NCBI GenBank assembly: GCA_913774715.1
Contig: CAJYHS010000025.1
Location: forward strand, 1 to 43,712
DNA: 43,712 nucleotides
Reading direction: 5' to 3'
DNA from: an uncultured Siphonobacter sp.
GTDB lineage: Bacteria; Bacteroidota; Bacteroidia; Cytophagales; Spirosomataceae
The position numbers were made by a program, and so were the translations under genes. Numbering within the stretch: the stretch's first letter is position 1; every line of letters begins with the position of its first letter. Below, in pieces: positions 8,321 through 16,154 of this stretch. Under the pieces are notes generated by a model that was given only the letters and a program-made list of their open reading frames with translations, did not search any database and was not told where the DNA came from.

Positions 8321-9802
8321 ATGAGAATTGTACGCTGTCTGTCTTTTTTAGTACTCGCAGGAATGATGGCCGGAAAAGCCGGTGCCCAAACCAAACCTTA
8401 TCAACCTAACGCGTTATATGAAGGGCCTAATGCCTTGAATACCTGGTCGATTTCGGTTCGGGGAGGCTCTCCTCAGTTTCTGGGAGATTTACGGGAGTAC
8501 GATTTCTGGCCCGCTCCTCACCCCAAAGAATACGCTCCTGCTTCTGAACGCGGAGCCGTTGGCTTTGGGCTGGATGTGAACAAACAACTTTCCCACTTAT
8601 TCGGAGCCAGCTTGAAGCTAGACGCTGGTAACCTTCGGGGTGCCAAAAGTCGCATTTATAATTCTTATTTCCGGGCTGAGTATTATCAGGCTGCTTTGGT
8701 AGGAAGTACCAACCTGAAAAGCTTATTATTTGGCCCCCGGAAGCTGAATCGCTGGAAATTTGATTTACACGCCGGAGTTGGGGTGATGATGTTCAAATCT
8801 ACCGCTTACGAGATCGGAACGGGTCGCGTAAAGCGGATGTCGAATGTAACGCAGGCTTATCTGGATGAAAGTGGCATTACAGGTATTGAAGCTTCTTCTA
8901 AAAAGATGACCCGTGAAGTGGTGTTCCCTGTGGGGCTGGCAATTCAGTATGAGTTATCTCCTCGTTTCGACATCGGTCTGGACATGGTGCTGAATAATGT
9001 AAACACTGAAAAACTGGATGCAACCGTTGGCGGTGATAATTCAAGCATGTATGATTTTGGTGGGAACCGTGGAGACATCAGCGATTACAAACGCGGTAAT
9101 TCTGCCCTGGATAAATACGTAACGCCTTATATCTCCCTAACCTATAAGTTTGGTAAAAATGCCATTAAAGTAGGTCGGGATAAAACCTGGGATGCTTCGA
9201 AAGGAACCTATAACCTGCGTTATACCGACCCTCGTCTGTTGTACGTACCGGAGAAAATTCTGTCTATGTCTGAAATTGACTCGATTGCTAAGGCTAATCG
9301 GCCTAAAGACATTGATCCCCGATTATTACTGGATTCTGATAATGATGGCGTTTCGGATTACTTCGATAAACAACCCGAAACTCCGGCTGGAAGCATTGTT
9401 TCCGGAGCAGGAGTAGCCATTGATTTTGAACAGGTTGTAAATTCGATTATACCGGGACAGGCTTGTCTGGAAGTTTTTGCGAATATTAATTTCGAAACCA
9501 ACCAAAGCACGATTAAGCCTGAGTATGAAGAAATGCTATCGCGGATTGTGGAGTTACTGAACCGTACCAACTGTCGCTTGCAATTAACGGGTCACGCTGA
9601 CCGTCGTTCATCCGACCGTCATAACATTACTCTTTCTGAACGCCGCGTACAGGCCGTGAAGAAATACCTAGTGAACGCCGGGGTAACGAACCCAAGCCGA
9701 ATTCTGACGGAAGCTTACGGTTCCTTCAAACCCATCGGAGATAATACATCCAAAGATGGACAGGAGAAAAACCGTCGCGTAGAATTACGATTCTTACCTT
9801 AA
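8321..9802 (+). CDS. OmpA-family outer membrane protein
   Basis: Protein of 493 aa with a cleavable signal peptide (residues 1-23, ending AGAQ). The next ~290 residues alternate beta strands and end with YISLTYKFG, consistent with an N-terminal outer-membrane barrel. Residues ~340-352 hold a calcium-binding thrombospondin type 3-like motif (DSDNDGVSDYFDKQP). The C-terminal ~110 residues are an OmpA/MotB peptidoglycan-binding domain: FANINFETNQSTIKPEYEE, LTGHAD, LSERRVQAVKKYL, EKNRRVELRF. It would tie the outer membrane to the wall. It is a single gene ended by a strong bidirectional terminator. Confidence 0.9.
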   Translation: MRIVRCLSFLVLAGMMAGKAGAQTKPYQPNALYEGPNALNTWSISVRGGSPQFLGDLREYDFWPAPHPKEYAPASERGAVGFGLDVNKQLSHLFGASLKLDAGNLRGAKSRIYNSYFRAEYYQAALVGSTNLKSLLFGPRKLNRWKFDLHAGVGVMMFKSTAYEIGTGRVKRMSNVTQAYLDESGITGIEASSKKMTREVVFPVGLAIQYELSPRFDIGLDMVLNNVNTEKLDATVGGDNSSMYDFGGNRGDISDYKRGNSALDKYVTPYISLTYKFGKNAIKVGRDKTWDASKGTYNLRYTDPRLLYVPEKILSMSEIDSIAKANRPKDIDPRLLLDSDNDGVSDYFDKQPETPAGSIVSGAGVAIDFEQVVNSIIPGQACLEVFANINFETNQSTIKPEYEEMLSRIVELLNRTNCRLQLTGHADRRSSDRHNITLSERRVQAVKKYLVNAGVTNPSRILTEAYGSFKPIGDNTSKDGQEKNRRVELRFLP

Positions 9803-9816
9803 GGTTTGAAATCAGA

Positions 9817-9860
9817 ACGAACAAAAAAAGGAAGCCGAGAGGCTTCCTTTTTTTGTTCGT
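9817..9860. terminator. Bidirectional terminator
   Basis: Perfect 20-bp inverted repeat (9817-9836 with 9841-9860) with GAGA loop and A7/T7 tracts inside the stem, between the convergent OmpA-family gene and serS. Confidence 0.95.
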
Positions 9861-9887
9861 TGGACTGCAATTAAATTACAAGCTGTA

Positions 9888-11156
9888 TTAAATTTTATCA
9901 AATCCGCAGTAAGGTACCAGCACTTTAGGAATGTTGATTCCTTCGGGCGTTTGGTTATTCTCCAGTAAAGCCGCCAGAATGCGTGGCAAGGCCAGTGCAG
10001 ATCCGTTCAGCGTATGCAGCAACTGAGTTTTACCATCTACCTTATACCGAAGCTTCAGACGGTTTGCCTGATAGTTTTCGAAGTTAGAAACAGAGCTACA
10101 TTCCAGCCAGCGTTGCTGGGCAGCTGACCATACTTCAAAATCATACGTTAGAGCCGAGGTAAAGCTCATATCGCCGCCGCACAGACGGATAATCCGGAAA
10201 GGCAACTCTAGTTTCTGTAGTAACCCTTTCACGTGTTCTACCATCTCCTCCAGAGCCTGATAGGAGTTTTCGGGTTTCTGAATCTGTACCAGCTCTACTT
10301 TGTCAAACTGGTGCAAACGGTTCAGACCCCGCACGTGAGCACCCCAACTGCCCGCTTCCCGGCGAAAACAAGGCGTGTAAGCCGTATGCTTAATGGGTAA
10401 ATCCTGATCCGCTACGATTACATCACGGTAGATATTCGTTACCGGAACTTCTGCCGTTGGAATCAGGTATAAATCGTCCTCGCTGGCGTAATACATCTGC
10501 CCTTCTTTGTCGGGTAACTGTCCCGTGCCAAAGCCAGAATCTTTATTGATCAGAATCGGGGGCTGAATTTCCATGTAACCCGCCTCTACGGCTTCGTTCA
10601 GGAAAAAGTTAATCATTGCCCGTTGCAGACGAGCTGCTTTGCCTTTATACACCGGAAAACCCGCACCCGTGATTTTGTTTCCTAATTCAAAATCAATGAT
10701 ATCGTATTTTTTGATTAACTCCCAGTGAGGTTGAGCATCTTCGGCCAGCGTAGGTTTATCGCCCCACAGGTACGTTTCCACGTTTTCTTCAGGCGTGCGA
10801 CCTTCCGGAACGCTCTCGTGGGGAAGGTTCGGCAGTTTTACCAATTCATCCTGTAAAACAGACTCAATCTGACGAAGTTGTTCGTCCAGTTCTTTGGATC
10901 GAGTTTTCAGAAGTGCCGTTTCCGCCTTGGCTATTTCGGCCTCTTCTTTTTTCCCTTCTTTCATCAAACTGCCAATCTGTTTAGCCAGGGCGTTGGACTG
11001 AGCCAGCGTGGTATCAAGTTCGGCCTGCGTTTCGCGGCGTTTCTGATCGAGTGTTAGTAATTGCTCGATGGCCTCTTCGGGTTGCTTAAAGTATTTCTTC
11101 TTTAAACCGGCCAGCGTTAATTCTTTATTTTCCCGGATGAAGTTGAGTTGTAGCAT
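9888..11156 (-). CDS. serS: Seryl-tRNA synthetase
   Basis: Class II synthetase of 422 aa, normal length. The N-terminal ~110 residues form the antiparallel coiled-coil arm that grips the tRNA-Ser long arm (rich in E/K/Q/L, e.g. LDQKRRETQAELDTTL). The catalytic core shows motif 2 (CFRREAGSWGAHVRGLNRLH) and motif 3 (NGSALALPRILAALLENNQ), with TAEVPVTN in the serine-binding region. The start is placed at the ATG at 11156 (MLQLNFIREN), because the frame-extended version adds 31 residues not found in the family. It lies 115 bp after lysC on the same strand. Confidence 0.96.
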   Translation of the reverse strand: MLQLNFIRENKELTLAGLKKKYFKQPEEAIEQLLTLDQKRRETQAELDTTLAQSNALAKQIGSLMKEGKKEEAEIAKAETALLKTRSKELDEQLRQIESVLQDELVKLPNLPHESVPEGRTPEENVETYLWGDKPTLAEDAQPHWELIKKYDIIDFELGNKITGAGFPVYKGKAARLQRAMINFFLNEAVEAGYMEIQPPILINKDSGFGTGQLPDKEGQMYYASEDDLYLIPTAEVPVTNIYRDVIVADQDLPIKHTAYTPCFRREAGSWGAHVRGLNRLHQFDKVELVQIQKPENSYQALEEMVEHVKGLLQKLELPFRIIRLCGGDMSFTSALTYDFEVWSAAQQRWLECSSVSNFENYQANRLKLRYKVDGKTQLLHTLNGSALALPRILAALLENNQTPEGINIPKVLVPYCGFDKI

Positions 11157-11271
11157 GGGTAATCGGGGCTTTTGAAAGCCAGCTAATGAGTCGTCAGATA
11201 GAAAAAAGAACGCGGATTTCTTCTGATACAGTTGAGAATCCGCGTTCAAAAATAGCTTCTCTTTATGTAAA

Positions 11272-12630
11272 TCAGGGAGCCGTGAAGATGTCTTTCATGG
11301 TGTCTTCGTAATGAAACAGACGCTCATTCAAGGCATTTAAAGCTTCATTTTTAGCAGAACCATCCACCAGAATGGAAATGTTATGCTCCGAACCGCCGTA
11401 CGAAATCATTCGAATCGGGATGTTTTTCATCGCGTCGAGTACTTTCAGAGCTACGCCTTTTTTATCCGCCGAGAAGTTACCCACAATGCAGATAATCGTC
11501 TGGTTATAATCGTGGTCTTCCAGGTCCGCAAATTCTTTCAGCTCTGCCGTGATTTTTTCCAGATTTTCGGGATTATCGATCGTTACCGATACCGAAATTT
11601 CCGAAGTAGTGATCATATCCACGGGTGTTTTGTACTTCTCAAACACCTCAAACACGCGACGCAGGAAGCCATAGGCATTCAGCATACGTGTTGAATGAAT
11701 ATAAATGGCCGTGATGCCGTCTTTAGCGGCAATAGCTTTGATTTCCCGTTCGCTCGATTTCGTTGCGATCAGTGTACCAAAAGCCTCGGGTTCCATCGTA
11801 TTCTTCAGACGCACGGGTACACCGCGTAATTTGGCGGGAGTAATGGTGCTGGGGTGAAGAATTTTTGCTCCGAAATACGCCAGTTCAGCGGCTTCTTCGA
11901 AGGTTAACTCACGAATCGGGAAGGTTTTCTTCACGATTCGGGGATCATTATTATGCATTCCGTCAATGTCCGTCCAGATCTGAATTTCTTCCGCCCGAAT
12001 GGCTCCACCGATCAGCGATGCCGTATAGTCTGAACCACCCCGTTTGAGGTTATCCACTTCACCCCGGGGATTCCGGCAGATAAAGCCCTGCGTAATGATG
12101 ATTTGCTTGTCTTCGTGCTGCTCCAGCATCTGACCCAGCGTTTCTTCCGTGAAGGAAAGAACGGGTTCGTTGTCGGCATCAATCAGCATGAAATCCAGAG
12201 CGGGGAACAATACCGAACTTTCGCCCTGCTCCCGCAGATAAGCCTCAAACATCTGCGTCGACAGGATTTCGCCTTCGGCTACGAGTTCTTTTTCCTGCTT
12301 CAGCGTAAAGGGACGAATGGAGGTTACGGACTGAATAAAAGAGAACTCCTTCTCTACAATTGCCTGACCTTCCGCCAGTCCTTCCGCCGTTTGATATAAT
12401 TCAGGAAGGAAAGCGTCGTAATGAGCCCGTAACTCGGCGATTTTTTGCACGAGTTCTTCGTCATTACCTGCCTTTGCTAACTCACCCATGGCAAGAAGGG
12501 CATTCGTCGAGCCGGACAACGCAGAAAGAACAACAATTTTTTTGCCGCTATCGGCGGTAATCAGGGTTCGAATGGAGTGCATCCGTTCGGGTTTACCGAC
12601 GGAAGTACCACCAAATTTCCAGACTTGCAT
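11272..12630 (-). CDS. lysC: Aspartate kinase (monofunctional)
   Basis: Protein of 452 aa catalysing ATP-dependent phosphorylation of aspartate, the first step to lysine/DAP, threonine and methionine. The kinase domain shows KFGGTSVG (4-11), FICRNPRGEVDNLKRGGSDYTASL (nucleotide/Asp site, around 200-223) and AAELAYFGAKILHP. The last ~150 residues are two ACT domains (ITTSEISVSVTI and MISYGGSEHNISILVD), giving likely feedback control by lysine or threonine. There is no homoserine dehydrogenase fusion. The start at 12630 (MQVWKFGG) is chosen over an upstream frame extension with a non-family sequence. An unusual 140-bp repeat cluster fills the space between ribH and this start, so leader control is possible. 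Confidence 0.95.
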   Translation of the reverse strand: MQVWKFGGTSVGKPERMHSIRTLITADSGKKIVVLSALSGSTNALLAMGELAKAGNDEELVQKIAELRAHYDAFLPELYQTAEGLAEGQAIVEKEFSFIQSVTSIRPFTLKQEKELVAEGEILSTQMFEAYLREQGESSVLFPALDFMLIDADNEPVLSFTEETLGQMLEQHEDKQIIITQGFICRNPRGEVDNLKRGGSDYTASLIGGAIRAEEIQIWTDIDGMHNNDPRIVKKTFPIRELTFEEAAELAYFGAKILHPSTITPAKLRGVPVRLKNTMEPEAFGTLIATKSSEREIKAIAAKDGITAIYIHSTRMLNAYGFLRRVFEVFEKYKTPVDMITTSEISVSVTIDNPENLEKITAELKEFADLEDHDYNQTIICIVGNFSADKKGVALKVLDAMKNIPIRMISYGGSEHNISILVDGSAKNEALNALNERLFHYEDTMKDIFTAP

Positions 12631-12652
12631 GAGAGGTATTGTATTGATTAAA

Positions 12653-12786
12653 GTTTGAATGTATATGTAGGTTTGAGGGAGTTTGAAAAGTTTGAATGGG
12701 TCTAAGAGAGTTTGATGGGGAAAGGTCATTGACGTAACCTTCTCAAACTAATTCAAACGGTATCAAACTTCTAATCAAACTCAAAC
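12653..12786. repeat. Mirrored cluster of GTTTGA / TCAAAC words
   Basis: Five copies of GTTTGA (12653, 12671, 12681, 12690, 12710) are followed by five copies of TCAAAC (12743, 12753, 12763, 12775, 12781). The cluster occupies nearly the whole ribH-lysC interval. The two halves can pair with each other, e.g. GGTTTGAG with CTCAAACC, giving a long imperfect foldback. On the lysC-sense strand this could be the ribH terminator or a lysC leader structure. Spacing is irregular (6-20 bp), so it is not a CRISPR array. Confidence 0.75.
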
Positions 12787-12787
12787 C

Positions 12788-13270
12788 TTAAAAAGAAACG
12801 CCTAACATTTTAATGGCGGTAATGGCAGCTTCGTCGCCTTTATTACCATGGATTCCACCCGCCCGATCCAGAGCCTGTTGCTGGGTATTGGGCGTTAAAA
12901 CACCGAAAATTACGGGCTTGTTATACTGAATACTAACATTCGTAAGTCCCTGAGCTACGGCGTGATTGATGTAGTCGTTATGCTTGGTCTCGCCCTGAAT
13001 GACGCAGCCAATGCAAATAACCGCATCAATGTGCGAGGCCTGGGCAGCCAGAGCGGCTCCGAAGCTTAACTCATAACTGCCGGGCACGCTACGAACGTGA
13101 ATAAATTCTTCATTAGCTCCGTATTTTACCAGCGTTTCATACGCTCCGGTAAAAAGGGGACCTGTGACTTCACTGTTCCATTCAGCTACGATGATCGCGA
13201 AGTGTTTTTCGGAAATATCAGGAAGGTTTTCAGTGCTGAAAACGCTTAGATTTTTAAGTGCAGAAGACAT
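12788..13270 (-). CDS. ribH: 6,7-dimethyl-8-ribityllumazine synthase
   Basis: Protein of 160 aa, normal for RibH, which condenses 5-amino-6-ribitylaminouracil with dihydroxybutanone phosphate in the next-to-last step of riboflavin synthesis; it usually assembles as pentamers or a 60-mer capsid. Motifs seen are AEWNSEVT (29-36, substrate pocket), VPGSYELSFGAA (62-73), CIGCVIQGETKHNDYI with catalytic His97, and FGVLTPNTQQQALDRAGG. Its stop is 2 bp from the last repeat of the GTTTGA cluster. No other riboflavin gene and no FMN riboswitch is visible here. Confidence 0.96.
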   Translation of the reverse strand: MSSALKNLSVFSTENLPDISEKHFAIIVAEWNSEVTGPLFTGAYETLVKYGANEEFIHVRSVPGSYELSFGAALAAQASHIDAVICIGCVIQGETKHNDYINHAVAQGLTNVSIQYNKPVIFGVLTPNTQQQALDRAGGIHGNKGDEAAITAIKMLGVSF

Positions 13271-13297
13271 GGTTTAGCAAAGACAAAACGATGAAAC

Positions 13298-13333
13298 AAA
13301 AAAAGGGATGCGACCATCTGGCCTCATCCCTTT
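13298..13333 (-). terminator. Terminator after TPR gene
   Basis: A 9-bp stem (13302-13310 with 13325-13333), 14-nt loop and T7 on the minus strand, 25 bp after the TPR gene stop. Confidence 0.75.
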
Positions 13334-13358
13334 CATTTTTAGTGCTTTAAGCCCTAAA

Positions 13359-14051
13359 CTACTCGGAAGCTGGCCCTTCAAGAATGGCCTTGTATTTCTT
13401 AGCAGATACATACTCAGCCGATTGAGGGTATTCCTCAATAATCTTGGAGTACGAATCAATGGCTTCCTTGTTTTGCTTGGCTACTTCATAAGCCGTAGCC
13501 AGCTTCAACAGGTACGTAGGGGTAAAGAATTTATTAGGTTTGTAATCAGCCGCTTTTTTATAGTAGCTAATTGCATTTTCAGTATCTTTTTTCTCCAGAT
13601 ACGCATCACCGATCAGAGCATAGGCACGAGCCTGTACCAGTAAATCGTCACTACTGAAATCTTTCAGATGCTCGATGGCGTCGTCAAATTTGCCTTGTTT
13701 CAATAAAGCAACACCAGCATAAAAGTTAGCCAGTTTACCAGCTTTAGTAGAACCGTACTCTTCTCCAATAGAAACCAGACCTTCAACACCTGGAGCTCCT
13801 TTCAGAGCTTTATTGAGAGAATCGGCTTCAAATTCGTTGATGGCAGGAAATAAAGCAGCAGAAGCATCTGCGTTTTTACTTTCCTGTAAAGCCTGGTAAC
13901 CAAAGAATCCTCCTACGACTAAAATCGCCGCAGCAATGATGCCGTATACAACTTTCTGATTTTTATCAAAAAAAGACTGGGCTTTTCCGAACTCGCCCGC
14001 TAATCCTTCGGGGCTCTCCAAGAACTCTAAGCCGCTGTTTTTCTTCGCCAT
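13359..14051 (-). CDS. Membrane-anchored TPR protein (YfgM-like)
   Basis: Protein of 230 aa. A short cytoplasmic N-terminus with a conserved-looking EFLESPEGLAGEFGKAQSF is followed by one membrane segment (about residues 34-54, VVYGIIAAAILVVGGFFGYQ) and then a chain of TPR-like helix pairs, e.g. ARAYALIGDAYLEKKDTENAISYYKKA and YLLKLATAYEVAKQNKEAIDSYSKI. The architecture matches YfgM/TolA-binding-like periplasmic TPR proteins that help the Sec translocon and outer-membrane chaperones; the function here is inference. The start is the ATG at 14051 (MAKKNSG), since a matching promoter lies 26 bp upstream and would exclude much of the longer frame. Confidence 0.8.
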   Translation of the reverse strand: MAKKNSGLEFLESPEGLAGEFGKAQSFFDKNQKVVYGIIAAAILVVGGFFGYQALQESKNADASAALFPAINEFEADSLNKALKGAPGVEGLVSIGEEYGSTKAGKLANFYAGVALLKQGKFDDAIEHLKDFSSDDLLVQARAYALIGDAYLEKKDTENAISYYKKAADYKPNKFFTPTYLLKLATAYEVAKQNKEAIDSYSKIIEEYPQSAEYVSAKKYKAILEGPASE

Positions 14052-14077
14052 TGTTAGGTACAATTGAAATTGGAACG

Positions 14078-14108
14078 CAAAAGTAAGCAACCCTAAGGAC
14101 AGCTCAAA
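14078..14108 (-). promoter_or_regulatory. Promoter of TPR gene
   Basis: Minus strand: -33 TTTG (14105-14108), 19-bp spacer, -7 TACTTTTG (14078-14085), 26 bp from the ATG. This is a full match to the Bacteroidota consensus, and the -7 octamer is identical to those of both susC promoters in this window. Confidence 0.75.
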
Positions 14109-14166
14109 CGATTACGCCTAAACTTTTAGGCGTACATCTAAAATAGTTCCAGAATGTTTTAACAAA

Positions 14167-14283
14167 TTAGCGTTTAGTGCTTTCCACACTCGTATTGCCG
14201 TAAGCAGGGCAGTTATTTTTCCGAGCACACGAAGCCAGGGATAAGACCGCTAAAAGAGCGATCAGGTAAGCAGACTTTTTCAT
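14167..14283 (-). CDS. Very small lipoprotein (38 aa)
   Basis: A short ORF starting ATG at 14283 encodes 38 residues. It begins MKKSAYLIALLAVLSLASC, a complete type II signal peptide with lipobox LASC and Cys19, then a 19-residue mature tail (ARKNNCPAYGNTSVESTKR). The size resembles entericidin-like or other tiny Bacteroidota lipoproteins often left unannotated. The signal peptide in correct order and frame is unlikely by chance. It lies between speA and the TPR gene on the same strand. The mature tail has a second Cys and no recognisable domain; function unknown. Confidence 0.75.
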   Translation of the reverse strand: MKKSAYLIALLAVLSLASCARKNNCPAYGNTSVESTKR

Positions 14284-14344
14284 GAATATTTCGAGTAGTT
14301 TTTAGTTGCCTATTTCTTAGACCTCAGCAAGTTACAATTTTTTA

Positions 14345-14389
14345 CTGAAAAAGGGAATAAGTCCTTTTCAGGCTTATCCCCTTTTTCAG
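14345..14389 (-). terminator. Terminator of speA
   Basis: A 17-bp stem with a single mismatch (14345-14361 with 14373-14389), 5 bp after the speA stop. T-rich sequence follows on the minus strand. Confidence 0.8.
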
Positions 14390-14394
14390 ATAAG

Positions 14395-15897
14395 TTATTT
14401 TTCCTGTTCTTCAATTATCGAAGCTTGCTGCTCTTCGGCGACTTCTTCCTGGGCACTGGCCTGGATGTTTGCCGATTCGTTGATGCCTTCTTTGGGTTCC
14501 AGGCCGTAACCTAAAATCTGAAGCATGCTTTCGTGCGTTTGCTGTGGAGCAAACAGACGCGTTGTGATATTACCCTCTTCGTCCAGATCTACAATGACGT
14601 GCTTGGGAGCGGGAATCAGACAGTGCTGAATACCACCGTAGCCCCCTAAAGACTCCTGATAGGCTCCTGTATGGAAGAAACCGATGTACTGATCTTCTTT
14701 CTCGATATCGAAGCTCGGTACGTATAAATCTTCCGAGTGAGCTTCGGTATTATAGAAATCCTGCGAATCACAGGTTAAGCCACCGAGGTTTACTTTCTCG
14801 TAAGGCAGATCCCAGTTATTTACGGGCAACATGATATATTTCTGACCAATACCCCAGGAATCAGGTAACTGCGTAATGAAGCTACCGTCAATCATGTACC
14901 AAAGCTCACGGTCATTCTGTTGCTTCTTGTCGATTACTTTGTAGATAACCGCACCACTTTCTCCCACTGTATAACTACCGAATTCCGTGAAAATATTCGG
15001 AACCGGAACGTTATTCTTGTTGCAGATCCATTGAATATTTTCAATGATTTCGTCAATCATCGCCTGGTAATCATATTTGAAGAATACCGAAGTCTGAATG
15101 GGTAAACCACCACCAATATCAATCGAATCCAGATCAGGGCATACTTTCTTCATCTCACAGTACTTGAACATAAAGCGAGTCAGCTCCGACCAGTAATAAG
15201 CGTTGTCCTTAACGCCGGAGTTAATAAAGAAATGAAGCATTTTCAGCTTCAGCTTAGGATTAGGTTCAATTTTATTCTTGAACAAATCCATGATATCCGA
15301 ATAACGAATGCCCAGACGTGAAGTATAGAAAGAGAAATTGGGCTCCTCATCCGTCGCAATCCGAATGGCCAGATTAACCGTTTCAGCGTGCGTATTCTCG
15401 ATGTAATAATCAATTTCCTTCAGGTTATCCAGTACCGGAATACAGTTAAACCCATCGTTAATAAGGTTTGTGATGTATTTTTGGTATTGAGGTAACTTAT
15501 AGCCGTTACAAACGATGAATGTACTTTTAGTCAGTTTTTCCTGACGGTACAATTCCCGGATGATGGCAATGTCATAAGCTGAGGAGGTTTCCAAGTGGCA
15601 GTTATTGCTCAGAACCTCTTCCAGAATAAAATGAAAGTGTGAGGATTTCGTACAATAGCAATACGTATAACTTCCTTTATAATTGAATTTTTTCATCGCA
15701 TTACGGAACAGCAAACGAGCGTGTTCAATATGCTCTTCAATTTTAGGCAAGTACGTAAGTTTAAGCGGGGTACCGTACTGCTGGATAATATCCATCAGGG
15801 GTACATTGTTGAACAGGAGCGTGTTTTTCTCGTCAACACCAAATTCCCGGGTTGGGAATTCAAAAGTCTGCTCAATGAGATCAATGTAGTTTTTCAT
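14395..15897 (-). CDS. speA: Arginine decarboxylase (fold III, Bacteroidota type)
   Basis: PLP-dependent decarboxylase of 500 aa of the alanine-racemase-fold family (Orn/Lys/Arg decarboxylase class 2), probably making agmatine from arginine for polyamine synthesis. Seen: a lysine in YCYCTKSSH (Lys84, the likely Schiff-base residue), SIDIGGGLPIQ (258-268, phosphate loop), EFGSYTVGE (305-313, replacing the usual EPGR), CDSQD with Cys376, and GAYQESLGGYGG near the C-terminal PLP site. It is shorter than E. coli SpeA (about 660 aa) but agrees with proteins annotated speA in Bacteroidota. The last ~25 residues are Q/E-rich and probably disordered. Ornithine or diaminopimelate as substrate cannot be excluded from sequence alone. 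Confidence 0.82.
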   Translation of the reverse strand: MKNYIDLIEQTFEFPTREFGVDEKNTLLFNNVPLMDIIQQYGTPLKLTYLPKIEEHIEHARLLFRNAMKKFNYKGSYTYCYCTKSSHFHFILEEVLSNNCHLETSSAYDIAIIRELYRQEKLTKSTFIVCNGYKLPQYQKYITNLINDGFNCIPVLDNLKEIDYYIENTHAETVNLAIRIATDEEPNFSFYTSRLGIRYSDIMDLFKNKIEPNPKLKLKMLHFFINSGVKDNAYYWSELTRFMFKYCEMKKVCPDLDSIDIGGGLPIQTSVFFKYDYQAMIDEIIENIQWICNKNNVPVPNIFTEFGSYTVGESGAVIYKVIDKKQQNDRELWYMIDGSFITQLPDSWGIGQKYIMLPVNNWDLPYEKVNLGGLTCDSQDFYNTEAHSEDLYVPSFDIEKEDQYIGFFHTGAYQESLGGYGGIQHCLIPAPKHVIVDLDEEGNITTRLFAPQQTHESMLQILGYGLEPKEGINESANIQASAQEEVAEEQQASIIEEQEK

Positions 15898-16038
15898 CCT
15901 TTGGGACGGAAATACATTTTAAGGGTGAATTTTCGAAAGAAATCTTGTTTATCACTGAAAAGACCCTGGATAACCAAGTTATCCGAAGACCGATTCATAA
16001 ACGAGCGTGCGAATTTGCACGGAAATTATAACCTTTGC

Positions 16039-16083
16039 AACCGAAAAACTCCTGCAATAATTGCAGGCCCGGTTATTTTTTTT
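16039..16083 (+). terminator. Terminator-like hairpin upstream of mpl
   Basis: CCTGCAA (16051-16057) pairs with TTGCAGG (16061-16067) around a TAA loop. An outer AACCG/CGGTT stem encloses it and T8 follows at 16076-16083. No rightward gene ends before it, because the leftward speA starts at 15897. A near-consensus -7 sequence (TAACCTTTG) lies immediately upstream. It may be an attenuator in the mpl leader or the end of a short RNA. Confidence 0.55.
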
Positions 16084-16154
16084 CTCTGTTTTCTCAATTA
16101 CGAGTGAGGATTACGGAAAGCCTGAAAATTAATTTTTTTAAAAGCTGATTTTGA

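Noticed and set aside
11157-11249. N-terminal extension of serS
   Set aside because: The 31 extra residues match nothing in seryl-tRNA synthetases; the ATG at 11156 gives the standard length.
11383-11694. Rightward ORF of 103 codons inside lysC
   Set aside because: It is an antisense shadow of the well-supported aspartate kinase gene; its translation has no recognisable domain and there is no promoter or conserved start.
12653-12786. CRISPR array
   Set aside because: The repeat word is only 6 bp, in both orientations and at irregular distances; no cas genes are present.
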